DNA of 64,000 nt from Planoprotostelium fungivorum (Eukaryota > Evosea > Variosea > Cavosteliida > Cavosteliaceae), in contig MDYQ01000074.1 in assembly GCA_003024175.1 (NCBI GenBank), positions 1 to 64,000 of the forward strand, written 5' to 3'. Positions 1-11,131 of this stretch are shown in pieces. The number at the start of each line of letters is the position of its first letter. Positions within the stretch are counted from its first letter, which is position 1. The translations under genes and the position numbers were made by a program. The notes beneath the pieces are model-generated. The model saw nothing but the letters and a program-made list of their open reading frames with translations, was not told where the DNA came from and ran no database searches.

Positions 1-1513
1 CACCAGGCCGGTATGATCGCCGCTGCCGCCGTCAACTTCAAGAGTACCCTACGCAAGCTCGGTGACAAAAATTCTCCGAAAAGTCCTCCCGCCACCAGCC
101 CTCCCCTCTCCCCCACCCCCCAGCGTCACAACCCCACACAAGAGAAACCCCGTGGAGATTCCGAGGACAATTGGAAGGACACGTCAGAGTCCAACTTTGT
201 ACCGTTCCGCGAGGCAGAAACGGAAGAAGAGGTCAGACGTAAGATCACAGTGAGAGATCACCACCATACGAGAAGGAGGAGCACTCGCAGATCCCGCGGA
301 AATTCCGTCCGGGAGGAGTGGAAGACCCGACTCTTATCTCGCCGCCGCCGCGAGCTCGGAGATTCGAAAGAAGGTCCGTCTACAACCCGCCATTTTTTCT
401 GACTCGTTGTAGAGCCGCAGATCGAATGGTACACCGACCTGCAGGGAAGGCTCGTCCACATCGATGGCTGGTTAGTCTTGGACAGCCGCGGGAAACCTCT
501 TCAGAGGTGGTTCAGGTTGGTGCGAGACCTCCTCGTTTATTACGACGAGAGGCAGCCGAAAGACACGGCGAGGAAGGGAAAGGTGCCCGAGGGTGTCATC
601 AGCATGAGGAAGATCAAGGCCATATGTGAGTCGATGGTGGAGGGAGGAACTGAAGGAGGACAGATCAGAATCAGAGTCAGAAATCTCAGTTCAGAATCAT
701 CATACAAGATGTGAGTCATCGTGATCGTGATGATGATCGCGTGATGATCGTGATCGTGACGCACGATCGAAGTTGGGATGATGATGATGATGTTGATGAT
801 CGAAGGTGTCCATCACATTGGGAGCGAAAGATGAAGACGATGCACTCGATTGGATGTGTGCTCTCAGGCAAGCCAAACTTCAAGCGGAGCAGGGATCTCA
901 ATTGCTCGGAAACGTCGACCAGAGGACGTGGGAGGAGGTAGAGTGGCAGGTTGTAGATGGATACTGAAGAGCGTGGAGGTGGCCAAGAGCTATGACGAGA
1001 GGAGGGAGTGCAGCATAACTGTGAAGGGAAGACTTTTATTTTGGAGTAAGAGATCTCTGTTTCTACAAGGTAAGATTTTCATTTCCAACAAAAATAATTT
1101 ATTTTCATTATAAAAAAATCGAAAAAAATGAACGACAAAGAATGACATTACCAGGTGGTATCTTGTTGATAAAAAAGACAAAAGGAGACAGCTATGCCGA
1201 GAGAGAGGTGACGACAACAATCTGAAGACTCTCTCACCGATACAGATGTCGCTGTACGGTGCTTTCATCGAGCCAGGGAAACCCGATTGCACGATCCAAT
1301 TCGTCATTCCACAGGAAGGAAACAAGAAGCCAAAGTCTTATCTCTTCCGTTTCGACTCACCTGATTTGGCGAGAGAATGGCACAGATGCTTCGAGATCCA
1401 GAGAGTGAGTCGTCATCACGATACATGATGACATCATGTGATCATGGATCGATCGTGGCTGAAAAGATCGTCAGAACATCTTGCAACAGATCGTGGATGG
1501 TATCACCCTTTGA
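1..1513 (+). CDS. WH2 and tandem PH domain protein, 5' end probably outside window
   Basis: The first open stretch holds a WH2-like actin-monomer motif (AAAVNFKSTLRK) followed by a Pro/Ser-rich linker. After a predicted intron at 374-412 comes a PH domain starting near IEWYTDLQGRLVHIDGW; it is completed by exons reading SQFRIIIQD, VSITLGAKDEDDALDW and TWEE. A second PH-like domain follows (GILLIKKTKGDSYAERE, then TLSPIQMSLYGAF and PDLAREWHRCFEIQR), and translation ends at TGA 1511-1513. The combination suggests a membrane-recruited actin regulator, working at the cortex through phosphoinositide binding; this is inferred from domains only. An ATG lies at 13, but the frame is open to the window edge, so an upstream part is likely. 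Splice sites were placed by frame continuity. Confidence 0.7.
379..413 (+). repeat. Long form of the intron palindrome element
   Basis: TCTACAAC at 379-386 and GTTGTAGA at 406-413 are inverted copies. The inner flanks differ: CCGCCA on the left, CTGAC on the right. The unit fills nearly all of the predicted intron 374-412, and its right arm supplies the acceptor TTGTAG. Confidence 0.75.
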
Positions 1514-1844
1514 GAGAATAAAACGCGCGGAACTCTTTTTGAAACGTGTCGAGTCTAGTGTGTGTGTATCGAAACAGTCGAGTAGTGGTGCTCTATTTGT
1601 ACTGGCAACGCAGCTCACACGACGGGCCAGTCCTCTACTTGATTTCGCTCAAAATGGCCCACTTGCTCTTGTTAGGTCCTTCCAATGGACTGCTTGCTCT
1701 TCGAATTGATGGGGTGGAAACGTTTCCTGTTGGATGATAGCTTGCGTCCACTTTCTGAAAAAAGATTTAAATTCTGTGAAAAAATCAATTTCATCCTTTG
1801 CGTCGGGTTTCTCGTGTGGAACCAAACAAAAAGAGCGATTCAGC

Positions 1845-3000
1845 ATGAGGGACAGAACATACGAGTTCCTTCAGCTGACGAACAAGATTTCGAATGCGAA
1901 GCATCAAGGGGAGGGAACTGTAGCTGTTCCGCTCTTGGTCAATGATCGACAAATCCAGCCCAGTCGAGGAAGGAAGACACAATTCTCAGCTAGTGCAGCT
2001 CAGATAGGAAGAGACATTGCTTCAACGTACGAGAAGCTGGAGAACTTGACGAAATGTGAGGATGTGATATCATTCGGACGTCAGTAGGTCTGAAGAAAGA
2101 CAGTGGCGAAGAAGAGAAGTTTATATGACGACCCGACAGAACAGATACAGAGCTTAACGGTGACTTCCGACCACCTGACATTGCATTTTTCTCACCATTT
2201 GTAGGCAGTCATCAATCAAGACATCAAGAACCTCAATTCACAAATATCTTATTTACAACAAGAGAGGGAAATACTACGAAAGAACAAACAGACAGATCAA
2301 CATTCGGATAGTATCGTCAACTCCCTCAAATACAAATTGAAGGGAGCGACGAAAGGTTTCACACAAGTACTGGAACTCAGGACCGAGGTGTGTCATTAAC
2401 GGATGGGCTGTATGTGACAATCATCAGAACTTGAAGAACCAGCAGAAAGAGAAGGAGACGTTCACCGGTGCCTCTATTGGAAGAAACAGATCCGAAAAAG
2501 TCTCATCTCTGTATCGCAACCATGATCCACAGTGAGTCATCCTCTCACATATCCATCACCTTCTTCATCACATCTCGACCACATTGAATCTCGATTTATT
2601 TCTCATCCCTTTCAGACAAGAGCCAGGGGATGAGGTAGCTATTCCCATGCCCCAACAGAGCATGGCCGTGTATCAAGATCGTTATTTAGAGGACAGAGCC
2701 GAAGTCGTTGCAAACATCACACGAACTATCGGAGAGCTACAGGGGATATTCGGACAACTGGCCACGCTGGTCGCCGAGCAACACGAGTCGATACAGAGGT
2801 GAAGGATATGGGATGGGATGGACGATGACACATGATGTAGGATCGATGAGAACGTAGAGGCGACATCATCGAGGGTCGCTGAGGCACAGAACGAGCTGCT
2901 GAAATATCTCAACTCGATATCGAACAATCGAACTCTCGTGCTCAAGGTTTTTCTGGTCCTCTTTGTCTTCATCATGCTCTTCTTTCTTCTCTTTGCATAA
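1845..3000 (+). CDS. Syntaxin-5 / Sed5-type Qa-SNARE
   Basis: Complete Golgi/ER-Golgi t-SNARE. Six exons read in one frame: 1845-2055, 2104-2159, 2215-2387, 2428-2531, 2616-2798 and 2841-3000. The N-terminus MRDRTYEFLQ is the Sed5/syntaxin-5 signature that binds the SM protein Sly1. The Habc region follows (IGRDIASTYEKLENLTKLAKKRS, broken by an intron), with SLYDDPTEQIQSLT and VINQDIKNLN, which also match syntaxin-5. The SNARE helix has Q in the central layer (VVANITRTIGELQGIFGQLATLVAEQ). It ends in a C-terminal membrane anchor (VFLVLFVFIMLFFLLFA) and a stop. Length, about 290 residues, suits the family. Expected role: fusion of ER-derived and intra-Golgi vesicles. Confidence 0.93.
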
Positions 3001-3040
3001 TAAAAGTGGACGCGATGATGAGAAATGTCCATTGAATGTG

Positions 3041-3460
3041 ATGAGCCACGTTGTTATAGACGTCTGTGATCATGCTGTTCGTGTTTAAACCCTAAAACCG
3101 TTTTTTATAACATAGCCTGATGGAATACCTCGTGAGATTTCGTTGAAGACGGGACGGACCAATGTTTTGTACCTGTAAGTCGCAATCAATACACACCACA
3201 CCAGCAACAACATCATGCAATTCAATCCACCCAACACGAACCCTCCTCGTGACGATACACAGCCCAACATCACCGGAGGTCGACCCGAAATGGGAGGTCA
3301 AGGAGAGAGACCTCATAATGATCTCAACAGTGACGTCAGACCCCCACACGGAGACGACATCACCCCCCCTGGCCTCGACTTCAATCGTGGACCCACCGGC
3401 CCCAGTTTTGGGGGACCACCGGGAGGTGGTGGCTCGAATCTTCCATTCCATCAAGGATAA
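3041..3460 (+). CDS. Small protein with Pro/Gly-rich C-terminus, unidentified
   Basis: Three exons can be joined: MSHVVIDVCDHAVR at 3041, then PDGIPREISLKTGRTNVLYL, then an exon from about 3206 to the TAA at 3458-3460. The C-terminal half is disordered and rich in Pro, Gly, Asp and Asn, ending in GGPPGGGGSNLPFHQG. The tail loosely recalls the proline-rich end of the proteasome regulator PI31, but no PI31 fold is visible and I do not assign it. It starts only 41 bp after the syntaxin-5 stop. Confidence 0.45.
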
Positions 3461-3783
3461 AGAGTAGAATATGAATCACCAACTTGTCGTGTCACTGTTC
3501 GCAGCTGTGGTGTGATCTCATTTTCCAATCACAACGTGCCATCCATCTTTCCATTGAAGACGTGTTCATCAGAGGAAACCCGAATGAAAATAGACACTGA
3601 CAAGTGCACACCAGACGATCCATCTCATCTTGGCTGACTCACTCTGCAGACGGCACGTCACTCAAACACCTTAGGTTGTGTTTAGTGGGCTGTCTATCTC
3701 CATCCTCTTGCCCAGAGATCTAATACGCATACTTCCTCTGTTGTTGGTGATAAGGCGTGGACGCGAGCGATCTGACACACGAA
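3461..3783. other. Intergenic stretch
   Basis: No convincing coding exon on either strand. An AAACACCTTA box lies near 3664-3673. Similar boxes occur at 35711-35720 and, inverted, at 61226-61235. It presumably holds the 3' end of the preceding gene and the promoter of the next. Confidence 0.4.
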
Positions 3784-4048
3784 ATGTTCTCTCCTATGCC
3801 TCACGATTTTCCTTCCATTCTTGACACGATCCTTCTCGTCGCTTCTATCGCTCACCCAGACCTTCCATTGGCATTATCTTTCATACAAGTTGCTGAATCA
3901 CAGACTCTATATCAAGAGGGTTAGTCTAAAAGGTGGGGTGCATTTAAAAGTTCGCGATCTACAACGACATCCACCTATCGCGTGCGGAACCAGCTCTTGT
4001 GCCAGATCACCTATTCATCTTCTTCTCATCGAGAGGGGACCCTCATAG
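3784..4048 (+). CDS. Possible small two-exon gene, unidentified
   Basis: An ATG at 3784 opens MFSPMPHDFPSILDTILLVA and runs to about 3918. A short intron from GTTAGT to an AAAAG acceptor would join it to RDLQRHPPIACGTSSCARS and a TAG near 4048. The first exon is mildly F-box-like (Pro followed by a Leu/Ile-rich helix), but this is weak. The product would be about 77 residues. The stretch between the exons contains a TCTACAACGACA half-site, so other splice choices are possible. Confidence 0.25.
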
Positions 4049-4153
4049 ACATCATCTATTCAGTGTAAGTACTTGTGGACCTCCGATAGACATCTCTCAT
4101 TTTCACTATCCAAATGGATTCCGCTGAAGACATAGACAGTCCCGGACGATAGA

Positions 4154-6327
4154 ATGGACGCACGCAGTCGTCGCTCGTTAGATGCAAGCAAGCGTCTGTC
4201 TGTTTCTGGCGCTCATATGACCACCAATGAAATCAGAGAAGAACTAGCACAGATGACGACGGCCGATATACGAGAAGTCGTCAGAACCACCGTGGTGGAA
4301 ATCGTAGAGTCCTCTAAACAATACATGGATAAGACTTCCGAACAGGTCAAGGCGGCCATTGTGACCAACGTAAAGAACGTTGTCGTTGGTTTCAAACAAT
4401 TAGACGTTCAGATGCAAAACTCCTCCGGTGCGGCTTTCATATTCCAAATGACATCCATTTCCACATCGTACGTGTTTTACCTGATCTCCTTCCAGCGTTA
4501 ACAGAGATCGACTCTGTGGAGTTCGGAAGGACCGTCTACGATCTGGCCACCCTGGTCGGAAATGATACAACGCAGCAGAATGACACCGATTTCAGACAGG
4601 CCTTCTTATACTCTGTAAAGAGACTCTTGAGAGTCATCTCTGCCCTTCGAACTGGAAATGTAACCGTATTGAATCAGGAGAAGCGATCTCAACAGCAGTT
4701 TGAAGAGGAAGAGAGGCTGAGAAGGGATGAAAGAAAGAGAGAAGAAGAGGTTGGACTTTCCGTGACGATGCACGATGATAACTCCATCCAGAAGCGCGCT
4801 GAAGAAGAGAGATTCAGAAGAGAAGAAGAAGAGAGGAGAAGAAGGGACGATGAAGAGAGGAGAAGAAGAGAAGAAGAAGAGAGGAGAAGAAGGGATGATG
4901 AAGAGAGGAGAAGGAGGAACGATGAAGAAAGACAACGTAAACTGAGAGAGGAAGAGGAGAGAATGAGAAGAGAAGAAGAAGACAGGAAGAGAAGAGACGA
5001 AGAAGAGAGACAGAGGAGACAGAGAGAAGAAGAAGACAGGAGGAGAAGAGATGAAGAGGAGAAGAGACAGAGAGAAGAAGAAGACAGGAAGAGAAGACAG
5101 AAGGAAGAAGAAGAAGCTCGTATCAAGGCACAGAGGTGGGCCATCATCTCATCCTCCATCCCATCCTCCATCATCATCTTCCACATCATCTCATCATGAA
5201 CTGACCCTTTACAGAGAGGCAGAAGAGAAATTAGCCCAAGCCCAGCGCGAGATGGAAGAGAAAATCAGAAAGGCAGAGAGGGAGGCCGAGGAGAAGATCA
5301 GAAAGGCACAGATGGAGATCGAAGAGAAGGAGAGACAGCTGAGAGAGAAGGAGAGACAGAGACAAGAAGCAGAAGAGAAGGAGAGGATCAACCGTGAGAG
5401 GCAGCAAGAAGAGGACAGGTGGAGGTGAGAGTCGAAACATTCATCGCGGAGGTCTCACTACAACGTTGTAGACAGCAGAAAGAGATGGAGGAGAAGATCA
5501 GGAGGGCAGAGGAAGACATCCGATCGAGAGCTCAGGCACAAGCGGAGGCAGAAGAGAAGGCGAGACAAGAGGAGAGCAGGAGGAAATTGGAAGAAGAGAA
5601 CAGGAGAAACGAAGAGAGATCGCGTAAGCAGAGAGAAGAAGAAGAGAGGATCCAAAGGGAGAGGGAGACGGAAGAGAAGATCATCGTGAGATCATCGTCA
5701 TCGTGTCATCATCGCGAGCTCACGTTCGAACAGAGGGCAGAGAGAGAAGCAGAGGAGAAGATCAAGAGGGCAGAAGAAGCTATGGCAGAGAAGAGAAGGC
5801 AGGCCGAGCTGGCCGCCCAAGCTGCAGCCTCTGCGTCTAATTCCAGCCCTCCAGCTTCTGAGGCTCCAGTCGTCTCCAACTACAACCACCCGGGCACTCG
5901 CACCACCTTCACTCCACAGCAGAGGAAGGAATTAGAGAACGAATTAGACATGCTGGAGGAGTTGCTGAGAGAGACGAAGCCTCCCATGTCGAGATCTCCC
6001 AGCATCAAGTGGAATCGTTGTAGTTTGACGTGATCTGACGTTTCCAGGAACAACGCTCTGAATAATGCGAAATCTCCCATTGCCAAGACGACAAGTTCGG
6101 GTGCCAGCTTCTTGTCTTCTTCCACGGAGAACGCGAAGCCTCTGATCAAAGACGGTACGTAGCGTACGTACGTAAGAGATGCTGAAGGTGTATAGAACAC
6201 AGAACCATCGGAAAATCTTCCAGCATGGATGTTGTCATTGATGGAAGGAATAACTATGATTCACCTCCCGCACCCCACAGTCCAACGACTCACGCTACCA
6301 TCACCAGCCCTCCCCCCTCTGACGTGA
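4154..6327 (+). CDS. Highly charged coiled-coil protein
   Basis: Exon 1 (4154-4427) encodes a Thr/Val-rich helical region (MTTADIREVVRTTVVEIVES). Exon 2 (4505-5135) starts EIDSVEFGRTVYDLATLVG and passes into a long, almost uninterrupted Glu/Arg repeat of the EEERRRRDDEE type. Later exons (from 5215, from 5472, and from about 5732) continue the single-helix/coiled-coil with AEEKIRKAE repeats. A C-terminal stretch reads TFTPQQRKELENELDMLEEL, followed by Ser-rich sequence and ENLPAWMLSLMEG before TGA 6325-6327. The N-terminal helices recall talin/I-LWEQ-like helical modules, but no family is certain. A cytoskeletal scaffold role is plausible. The intron at 5425-5471 ends in the palindrome motif. 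Confidence 0.7.
5457..5472 (+). repeat. Intron palindrome, one mismatch, forms the acceptor
   Basis: ACTACAACGTTGTAGA differs from the 16-bp consensus at its first base. Reading-frame continuity (AGG TGG AG joined to A CAG CAG AAA) places the splice acceptor directly after TTGTAG at 5471. Confidence 0.8.
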
Positions 6328-6468
6328 TTATTTTATTCTATTTTATTCCATTTTATTCTTCACCCTCCTTCTCGACCACGACAAGAGAAATTCTCACCCT
6401 CTTTCACTTTTCTCGGAAGATAATGGCGGGAACAGGTTCGCTCCCCGGGTCTCAACAACAAATCAATC

Positions 6469-8446
6469 ATGTCCCCCAAAGAAGAGAAGAAAGACAAGGG
6501 AGGTTTCAAATTCCCCAACCCCTTCAAGAAGACAGGTGACCCCCCCGCCTCGTTGTAGACGGCTGACCTTCCCAGGCCCGAAAAAAGACGAAGCCCCCCC
6601 CGCCATCAGCGGCCCCTACGAAGTCACCCACAAGCTCCACGTGGACATGTCTCTCACCGGCCTACCACCACAGTGGGAGCAGATGCTGAAGGCATCCGGT
6701 ATAGACATTGGAGAAGCTGCGAAGAACCCGGACGAGCTGCAGGGTGTCATTCAATTCTCGGAGAGAATGATGAACGAGGGAAACCTCGTGACGCCGCTGC
6801 CTCAGGAGGACAACATTACCCTGGGTGAGTGGCGGGTTGTAGATGGAGGCTGATGGGAACAGAGGATCTGTTGAGCCCCGAAGACCCGAAGAAATTGTAC
6901 GCCGATTTCAAGAAGATCGGAGAGGGGTGATTTATTCTTTTTTTCTCATCTTTTATATTCTCTTTTTTCATCTTTCATACTAGCCTTGTCATCATCATAC
7001 AATCATTCATATAGAGAATTTTTTACATTTGTTATGGAATGAGACTGATAGAGAAACAGAGGTGTCGCAGAAGTCTACAAGGCAGTTCACAAGGCGACCA
7101 AGCGTGTCGTGGCCGTTAAGAAGATGAACAGTGACCACAAGGCACTGACCATGAGTTCGCTCATCAATGAGATCTCCATCATGAAGACCTGTCGTCACGA
7201 GAACATTGTTGACTTCTTCGATACTTACCGTGTGGGTGGTAAGCAGGTGAGAGTTTCATTTTATTCTATTTTATTTCGAAATTATCTTTCGAAGGCAAGA
7301 TTGCGAACACGAAATTTGAAAGAAATTTAAATTGAAAAGAAAAATGGAAGAGAAAAGTGGAAAGAAATTGAGAGAAGACAGATCTGGGTGGTGATGGAAT
7401 TTATGGGCCTTGGAAGTCTGACAGATGTCTTGGAACAATTCGAGAATGTTCAACTGACTGAGCCTCAAATCGCCACCGTCTGTCTATCGGTGAGTCATCT
7501 ACAACGGCACACTCGTCTGCGACGTTGTAGATTGACGATACGTTAGACACTGAGAGGTCTGCACTGCATCCACAGGGCACACAAGATCCACAGAGACATC
7601 AAGAGTGATAACATTCTCATCAACGAGACCGGTGTCGTCAAGATCGGTGAGATTCGAATTTCAATCTTCCCGCCCTTTTTCCCGCCTTTTTTTCCCGCCT
7701 GAATCTTCCCAGCCGATTTCGGTTTTGCCGCCCAGTTGACGCAGAAGCAGCAGAAGAGAAACACGGTCGTAGGAACTCCCTACTGGATGGTGATGGTTTC
7801 TATTTTATTTCATTTTAAAGTTTTCAGGCTCCCGAGCTGATTCAAGGCTGTGATTACGATGAGAAGGTCGACATTTGGAGTCTTGCCATTATGGCCATGG
7901 TGAGAAACTTTTTTCAACCTTTTCCTCCATCTTTTTTATCTTTTTCACAATCTTTTCATCTTTTCTTCGATCTGAAAATTAATCTCTTCCAGGAAATGGC
8001 CGAGGCCGAACGTGAGAGGATCACCATCTACACGACCATTGTAGACTGACGTAACCACAGCACCTTACATGGATTATCTACCTCTGAAGGCGTTGTTCAT
8101 GATCACTACGAAGGGTATCCCCGATCTGAAGCAGCCCGAGAAATGGACGAAGGAATTCAAAGACTTTATTAAAATCTGTCTAAACAAGAAACCGGCCGAG
8201 CGACCCTCTGCCTACGATCTCCTTCAGGTGAGACTTTTTCACATTCAACTTTTCTTTTTCGTCTTTTCTTTTCTTTTGTAAATTGTACTTTTCAAAGTGA
8301 AGAAAAAAGAAGAGGTGGAGAGAAAGAGATTGACGATGATGCAGCATCCGTTTTTGACCAAGACTGCACCTTTCTCAGAGCTCGCCGAGGTAGCTATCAA
8401 GGCCAGACAGCTCCGAGAAGCAGACGACAATATGGAGGAAGAATAG
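6469..8446 (+). CDS. PAK-family (Ste20) serine/threonine kinase with CRIB domain
   Basis: Exons: 6469-6535, 6576-6824, 6863-6926, 7060-7246, 7382-7489, 7547-7646, 7713-7789, 7828-7899, 7993-8011, 8061-8227, 8327-8446. The start [15 protein letters not shown] is followed by a CRIB motif, [12 protein letters not shown], that binds GTP-loaded Rac/Cdc42. The kinase domain shows a glycine-rich loop ([13 protein letters not shown]), the ATP-site lysine in VVAVKKM, the catalytic [12 protein letters not shown] in ADFGFAAQ, the activation-loop [11 protein letters not shown] and the APE motif, then the PAK subdomain [15 protein letters not shown]. The glycine-loop GGVAE is slightly unusual. At about 410 residues it is a short PAK with the CRIB near the N-terminus. 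The next gene downstream is a RhoGEF, so both may act on one GTPase pathway. Exon 7993-8011 is only 19 nt. Confidence 0.93.
6825..6862 (+). repeat. Intron carrying a GTTGTAGATGG half-site
   Basis: This 38-nt PAK intron reads TGGCGG just after the donor, then GTTGTAGATGG and GGCTGA before the AACAG acceptor. The inverse of TGGCGGGTTGTAGA is the left end of the long element form (TCTACAACCCGCCA). Confidence 0.7.
7498..7531 (+). repeat. Long form of the intron palindrome element
   Basis: TCTACAAC (7498-7505) and GTTGTAGA (7524-7531) flank an 18-bp centre inside the PAK intron 7490-7546. The left arm lies 8 nt after the donor GTGAGT. Confidence 0.75.
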
Positions 8447-8551
8447 ACGTGCATGTTATATCATAAAAAGAAAGTGATTTCAACGCGTGTAGACATGATG
8501 ATCGAGATGGATGCGAGTTTTATTCTTCCCGATCTGGACTTCTGATGTGAC

Positions 8552-10653
8552 ATGAAGAAGAGACCGGCCAGTTTCAATCTATTCAAGAGCAAGGATGATG
8601 GTGTGCCTCTCAGCTTTGTGAGGATAGAGGAAGCCATTGGCGGTGTGATCTCTCAATTTAGCCCTCCACAAGAGAGACATTCCACACAAACATCGTGAGT
8701 CGATCACGTCGTATTATCCTTGGAGATCGTTCTGCGCTAGGTTTAGACTTACGAAGCTGCATGCTGAGATTGAGAATGACACATATGCAGGCCTGTCACG
8801 ATGAGGACTTCTTTGAATCTATCCACGAGAACAGAGGTTTATCTGTCTGATGACATCAACCTACCACCACAGATTAGAAAAAGAAACATGGTGATCAATG
8901 AGATCATCAACACAGAGCGCTCCTACGTCGAAGATTTAGACATCATCATCCAAGTGAGTCGAGACAGATAGAAGCGCGAGCGCACACCTGATCCCAATCA
9001 GATCTTTCTGATTCCGTTTAAAGAGTCGAAGCTTCTGACCGATTCAGTGGTATACGAGATCTTTTCGAATGTAGAGGCTCTCGTCGGTATTCACCAAGAC
9101 ATTGCCGCTCAGATGGAGGAGGATGCCCGAAAGTCTAATGGATCAGGGTTGGGTGACATCTTTGTGAAGAAGTCGGACCACCTTCGCTTTTATTCTCTCT
9201 TTTGCAGGTGCCGAGGCCATCATCTTCTCCACCGACCGATCGTCTGACCTCATACAGTAACCAGAAGAGAAGCACCAACATTGTCGATAAGTTACAGTTA
9301 CAAAACAACAAGGTCAAAGACCTCTTACGACGGTGCGAATCGAATCCCGTGTGTCGGTCGCTGCCGCTCGGCTCATTCTTGATCAAACCTGTGCAGGTGT
9401 CTGCATCTTGGACCTGTTTGTCTCTAACGCAAGCAGAGAATTTGTAAATATCCACTACTGCTGAGAGAGCTCATCAAAGTCACACCGACCGGATCATCAG
9501 AACATGCACAACTCCTGGAGGCACAGCAGAAGATCGACTTAGTCCTCGCCGAAGTCAACGAGCAGACGGGTGATTCCATTCATCATCGACATCACATCTG
9601 ATCTTTCATGCATCAGGTGAAGACGAGAACCGAGAGAAGCTCTTAGAACTCCAGTCCAGATTCGAAGAGGGCACATCTCTCGTCACATTCAACCGAAGAC
9701 TATTGAAGATGACTACCCTGAAGGAGGTGAACGACTGGCTTCACATCGAATCTTACACCCGCAGGTCACAGGGCCGTTCCGTACTCTGGAGAAATTCAAA
9801 TACCTCCTCTTTAGTGATGCACTCATGAGAGCAGCTGTGAAGATTACAGGCAAGTTGGCCGTACGAGAAGTCATCTTGATGGAACACTTGTCTGTCCTAC
9901 GTGCAGATAAGCCGACGGATATCGTATTCAAGAATTCCGCGAACAACAACATCACCATCGCGTCAGCAAAGACACAGGAGGTGATGATCGTGATGATCGT
10001 GACGATGATGACAACAATGGTGACGATTTCGCAGTTGAGAGAAGAATGGTTCAGCGCGGTCACAAAAGCGAAGCAATTCAGCTTGCAATTACAATTGAAG
10101 AGGAGGAACACTGTGGCCATCGGTAATCACTCTTATCATCCCCCCGAGCTACACGTAAAGACTTCTCAACCGGAGCCCGAGACGCCAGCCGTTCGAATGC
10201 GATGTCAGGTGAAGATCGATCATGCTCATCGCACCGTCACATGTTGACCTCTTTCAGACGACCATCGGTAGGATGGGACAATTGAGAAGAGCCACGAGAG
10301 ATAGGAAGAGAAGATTATCTCATGAACCACCACAGAGAGACGATCACCTCTACCAAACGTTCTCTTGTCATTACAAGGACAAACGATACGTTCGGCTGTT
10401 GAGTCACAAGGATAAGACAGTTTCACTGTTGGATTTGAATCAATTCATAGAAGAGAAGTTTGGGTGAGCCATTCAATGGAGTGAGACGACTCAATATCGT
10501 TGCAGCATCAGCAACTTGATCATCCGGTACAAAGATGATGAGAACGATCTGATCACCATCGTGAAGCAGGAAGATTTGGATATTGCCATCTTAGACTTTC
10601 GAGTGGAGAGCTTCTTCTTGTTTTGTGAGCCTGAAACGATTGTTTCGTGGTGA
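8552..10653 (+). CDS. RhoGEF with DH, PH and C-terminal PB1 domains
   Basis: Starts MKKRPASFNLFKSKDDG. The DH domain spans several exons: VINEIINTERSYVEDLDIII, LLTDSVVYEIFSNVEALV, KSDHLRFYSLFCSNQKRS, PVCRSLPLGSFLIKPVQ and RICKYPLLLRELIKVTP. The FLIKPVQRICKYPLLL core is diagnostic of Dbl-type exchange factors. A PH domain follows (PFRTLEKFKYLLFSDALM, EEWFSAVTKAKQF). The C-terminal part, YQTFSCHYKDKRYVRLLS to IRYKDDENDLITIVKQEDL, is a PB1 domain with the acidic OPCA-like element. The stop is TGA 10651-10653. DH-PH-PB1 order is that of yeast Cdc24, without its CH domain. It follows the PAK gene by 105 bp on the same strand and probably activates a Rac/Cdc42-type GTPase. Confidence 0.9.
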
Positions 10654-11131
10654 ACTATAAAGAATGTAGACGGCCTTTTATCTTGTGGACATATCACACG
10701 TGCCAACTTGAGTGAAGAGAAAGCATCTATTGTGCCGATCTGACGTCGCATTGGTACGACTGACACATGCCAGTTGAAGAAGAACGCTACCCTCACAAGA
10801 CATAGATATCACCTGCACTGGTGTTCAGAATTTCTATCGAGCCTCTACTTCTGTTCGATTGCGTTATCAGGGGTGTATAACTGCGGTTCCGCTCTGCGGT
10901 TGAGGTGTCATACTGCGAGTTTGCATCTCTTCGTAACAGTGACGACGGCTGAGAATAAAGGAAGAGGGCACCCCGTGAAAGCTCTAAATGGCTTCGTCTG
11001 TACCAACAAGATTGAGATCATATGGCCAGTGGTCGTATTATCGGATGTGTCCGCGTCACCGTGTTTGACAGTGTCATACAGCGGGTAGACATCTTACCTT
11101 TTACAAAATCATTCTCGAACGGCGAACAAAG
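10654..11131. other. Intergenic stretch before the G8 gene
   Basis: Contains an open frame of about 100 codons (10774-11088), but its composition is unlike the neighbouring genes and there is no recognisable domain or splice pattern. Most likely the 3' flank of the RhoGEF and the promoter of the G8-domain gene. Confidence 0.4.

Noticed and set aside
3120-3148. A 17-nt intron in the small Pro/Gly-rich gene
   Set aside because: The stretch reads through as PDGIPREISLKTGRTNVLYL when joined to an upstream exon at 3041, so no ultra-short intron is needed.
4606-5189. Long minus-strand Ser/Leu-rich open frames
   Set aside because: They are antisense shadows of the Glu/Arg repeat in the coiled-coil gene; no start context, splice pattern or domain.
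10774-11088. 104-codon open frame before the G8 gene
   Set aside because: No family resemblance, odd Cys/His/Leu composition and no splice support; treated as intergenic.
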